A stretch of 64,000 nt of DNA from Bacteroides sp. (GTDB lineage Bacteria; Bacteroidota; Bacteroidia; Bacteroidales; Muribaculaceae). The notes below the pieces were generated by a model. That model was given only the letters and a program-made list of their open reading frames with translations. It ran no database searches and had not been told where the DNA came from. The stretch spans positions 62,001-126,000 of the forward strand of contig JAAVCP010000058.1 of assembly GCA_014802265.1 (NCBI GenBank), written 5' to 3'. Shown here piece by piece: positions 62,101-64,000 of the stretch. Made by a program: the position numbers and the translations under genes. Within the stretch, counting starts at the first letter, position 1, and the number at the start of each line of letters is the position of its first letter.

Positions 62101-64000
62101 TGAAAAAGAATCGTATTTTAAGCGTGTTTTCAGCCATGGCTCTTCTGATGGCTGGGGCATGTTCTGACGACACTCTCGATCAGGCTAAGGGAGGGCAGGG
62201 ACTTTTGGACACCGATGATACTTCAGGTGGTGTCTACATGTCGGTTGACTTCAAAATGCCCTCGGCTTCTAACGGCACCAGAAGCCAGACTGACTCTGTC
62301 GGAGGAAGTACTGGTGGCACTGAAGTTGGCTTAGATGAGGAGAACTTCGTAAGCTCAGCCCTCATCATCCTCGCGGCATCTGAGGCAAAACCTGAGTCAC
62401 AAATTAAAAAATACGGCTTCATCGTATCCGGTGAAGTGCCAAGCAATCGTATTTCTACTGCGTCAGGAGCAGAGGGGGGAAAGCAGTACAAGGCTACAGC
62501 CAAGCTGCAGAAAGAGAATTTTAATACTCTATATACTACTTATGGTGACGGGAATGTTCCTGAGGTATATGTATTTGTGTTTGCCAACCCTACTACTGAA
62601 CTGTTAGGTATGTTTGAAGGTGATAACACTGAATTTGGATCTGATTCATGGATTGACGCAACTTGTGAGGTTCTCCAAAGTACTGATGCCTCGCAGTCAA
62701 AGAATGTTGGTATTTGGGGAAGTAATTCTTTCCTTATGAATAATGTCACACTTACTACTCGTGTGCTGCCTGTTCATCTTCTTGACTGGGAAAACTACTC
62801 TTCTGTTGAGTCTCCATTCCATCTTTCCGATAAAAATAATAAAGGAACCCCTGTAGATAACTCATCGGAAGTATATAAAGATCGTGGTGCTGTGGAAATT
62901 GAGCGTTCAGTAGCTCGTTTCGACTTTAAGGACGGTTCTAAGATTGGTGGTAATAGATATAATGTGCTTCTAAATACTAACGAAGACGGTGACTTTGTCG
63001 AAAGTAAGCCTATCGTTGATGTGGAGATCCAAAAAATGTGTTTGGTGAATATGAGCAATAAGTTCTACTATCTCCCTCGTGTTAGCCCGACTGGTCAATC
63101 CAAGGACTATACTCTTTGCGGATCTGAAAAACCTTGGTTTAGGAATGCAAATGGAACTTATTCAGGTGGTAACTATGTTGTAGGTCCTTATGCCGACATT
63201 TTCGGCGGCAATGCTGTTATGAGCGGTTTCTCAACCTACTTCAACTTCCCATTCTTCGAAGATAATGGCTCTTTTAACAATGAGGAAATGAGTAGTAACA
63301 GATGGGATGTAGTTAAAGTTGATGATGTACTTAACAATACTAAAGATAATTATATCCAACCTGGAATAGAAGATGCTGAGTCAGGTCAATACAGAATATG
63401 GCGCTATGTTACCGAAAACGTGATTCCAGAAGACAATGCCAAACAGATGAATGGTATTTCTACTGGGGTAGTATTCAAAGGTAAGCTTTTAGGTAGTACT
63501 CTCGCTGATTCAGAGAATCCCGGCTACTATGAAGAAGACTGGAACAAGGGTGATATTAAGAATCTTGCTAATTGTCTTAACGGAAAATCATTTACCTATG
63601 ACGGAAATACTCATACCCTTAAGGGAAATTCTAAGGAGGATCCTATCCTTTATTACTATAGTGGTCATCTCTATATGGGTTGGCGTCATATCCGTCAGGC
63701 TGCTATCCAGGCATCCGTTACTATCAGCGCAGCTGGGAATGTAGAGATCAACCGTTCCAATAGCCTCTATAAGGCTGTATTTGGCGATGGACCGATTCCG
63801 ACTTATACTGATAGTCTGGGTGTGCATAATATGGTTTATGTTACTCCAGATAGCACTTATACAATTAATGATCCAATGTGGAAAACAGCTAATGACAATA
63901 CTTCTGGCGATGAATATCAGGGTTATTTGAAGAGTGCTAACTATGCTTGGAGTCAATGGGCTTTGAATGGTAAGGAAGTAGGCGATGATGCGACTGGTGC
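62101..64000 (+). CDS. Mfa1-like fimbrillin lipoprotein, truncated by window end
   Basis: From ATG 62101 the frame is open to the window edge (over 630 residues). A lipobox is present (SAMALLMAGAC, Cys21). A fimbrillin N-terminal domain follows, with AVEIERSVARFDFKDGSKI (about 260-275), typical of the transthyretin-like Mfa1/FimA fold. Further strands with NKFYYLPRVSPTGQSKDYTL and YYYSGHLYMGWRHIRQAAIQ lead to GYLKSANYAWSQWALNG near the edge. It is secreted as a lipoprotein and processed by gingipain-like proteases in known systems before polymerising into type V pili. The C-terminus is missing only because the window ends. Confidence 0.8.

Overview
The window is a stretch of a Bacteroidales chromosome, most likely a gut Muribaculaceae-type organism. 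The promoters follow the Bacteroidota pattern (TTTG, about 20 nt, then TAnnTTTG) and Shine-Dalgarno sequences are absent. There are many secreted proteins with type IX secretion (T9SS)-like C-terminal tails, membrane-anchored TPR/AraC regulators, FimB/Mfa-type fimbrial proteins and an ATP-dependent PEP carboxykinase. Family assignments rest on motif reading only; no database search was possible.

Layout. 0-3.7 kb: rbfA (cut), an O-methyltransferase, aroQ, tRNA-Asp, a HicAB locus with a frameshifted toxin, tRNA-Pro, dtd. 3.8-7.9 kb: a TPR/AraC membrane regulator followed by two secreted proteins. 8.1-9.0 kb: a HigBA-type locus whose toxin gene is split by a 7-bp tandem duplication, with intact antitoxin and a small relic. 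9.1-10.6 kb: an AAA/DUF4143 ATPase behind four repeats of exact 33-bp period. 10.7-17.6 kb: a second TPR/AraC regulator with two large surface proteins in the same regulator-then-cargo order. 17.7-22 kb: two RAYT (REP-associated Y1) transposases, each with long inverted repeats, bracketing a GH13 lipoprotein amylase. 22-28.8 kb: NUDIX, metG, SprT-like, glycosyltransferase, M28 lipoprotein, tyrS. 28.9-30.9 kb: an orphan protein that looks phage-structural. 31-40.8 kb: four surface proteins (a recently homogenised paralogue pair, an Mfa2-like/metzincin fusion, a seven-unit CHB_HEX-type repeat protein). 41-49.2 kb: pckA, a BspA-like LRR protein, AraC regulator, AsmA-like protein. 49.3-50 kb: two small membrane proteins. 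50.1-59.6 kb: a compact virion module. 60-64 kb: a fimbrial operon (DUF3575, DUF3868, Mfa1-like) running off the right edge.

The most unusual part is the 50.1-59.6 kb module. It encodes a TerL with all recognisable catalytic residues, a small terminase-like protein, a portal, a probable HK97-fold capsid, connector-like proteins, three tandem paralogous small proteins and a LexA/CI-type S24 autocleavable repressor. It has no visible integrase, replication, lysis, tail or attachment site. Together with the orphan phage-like gene 20 kb away it resembles a domesticated, dispersed particle system (gene-transfer-agent-like), though a decayed prophage is the main alternative.
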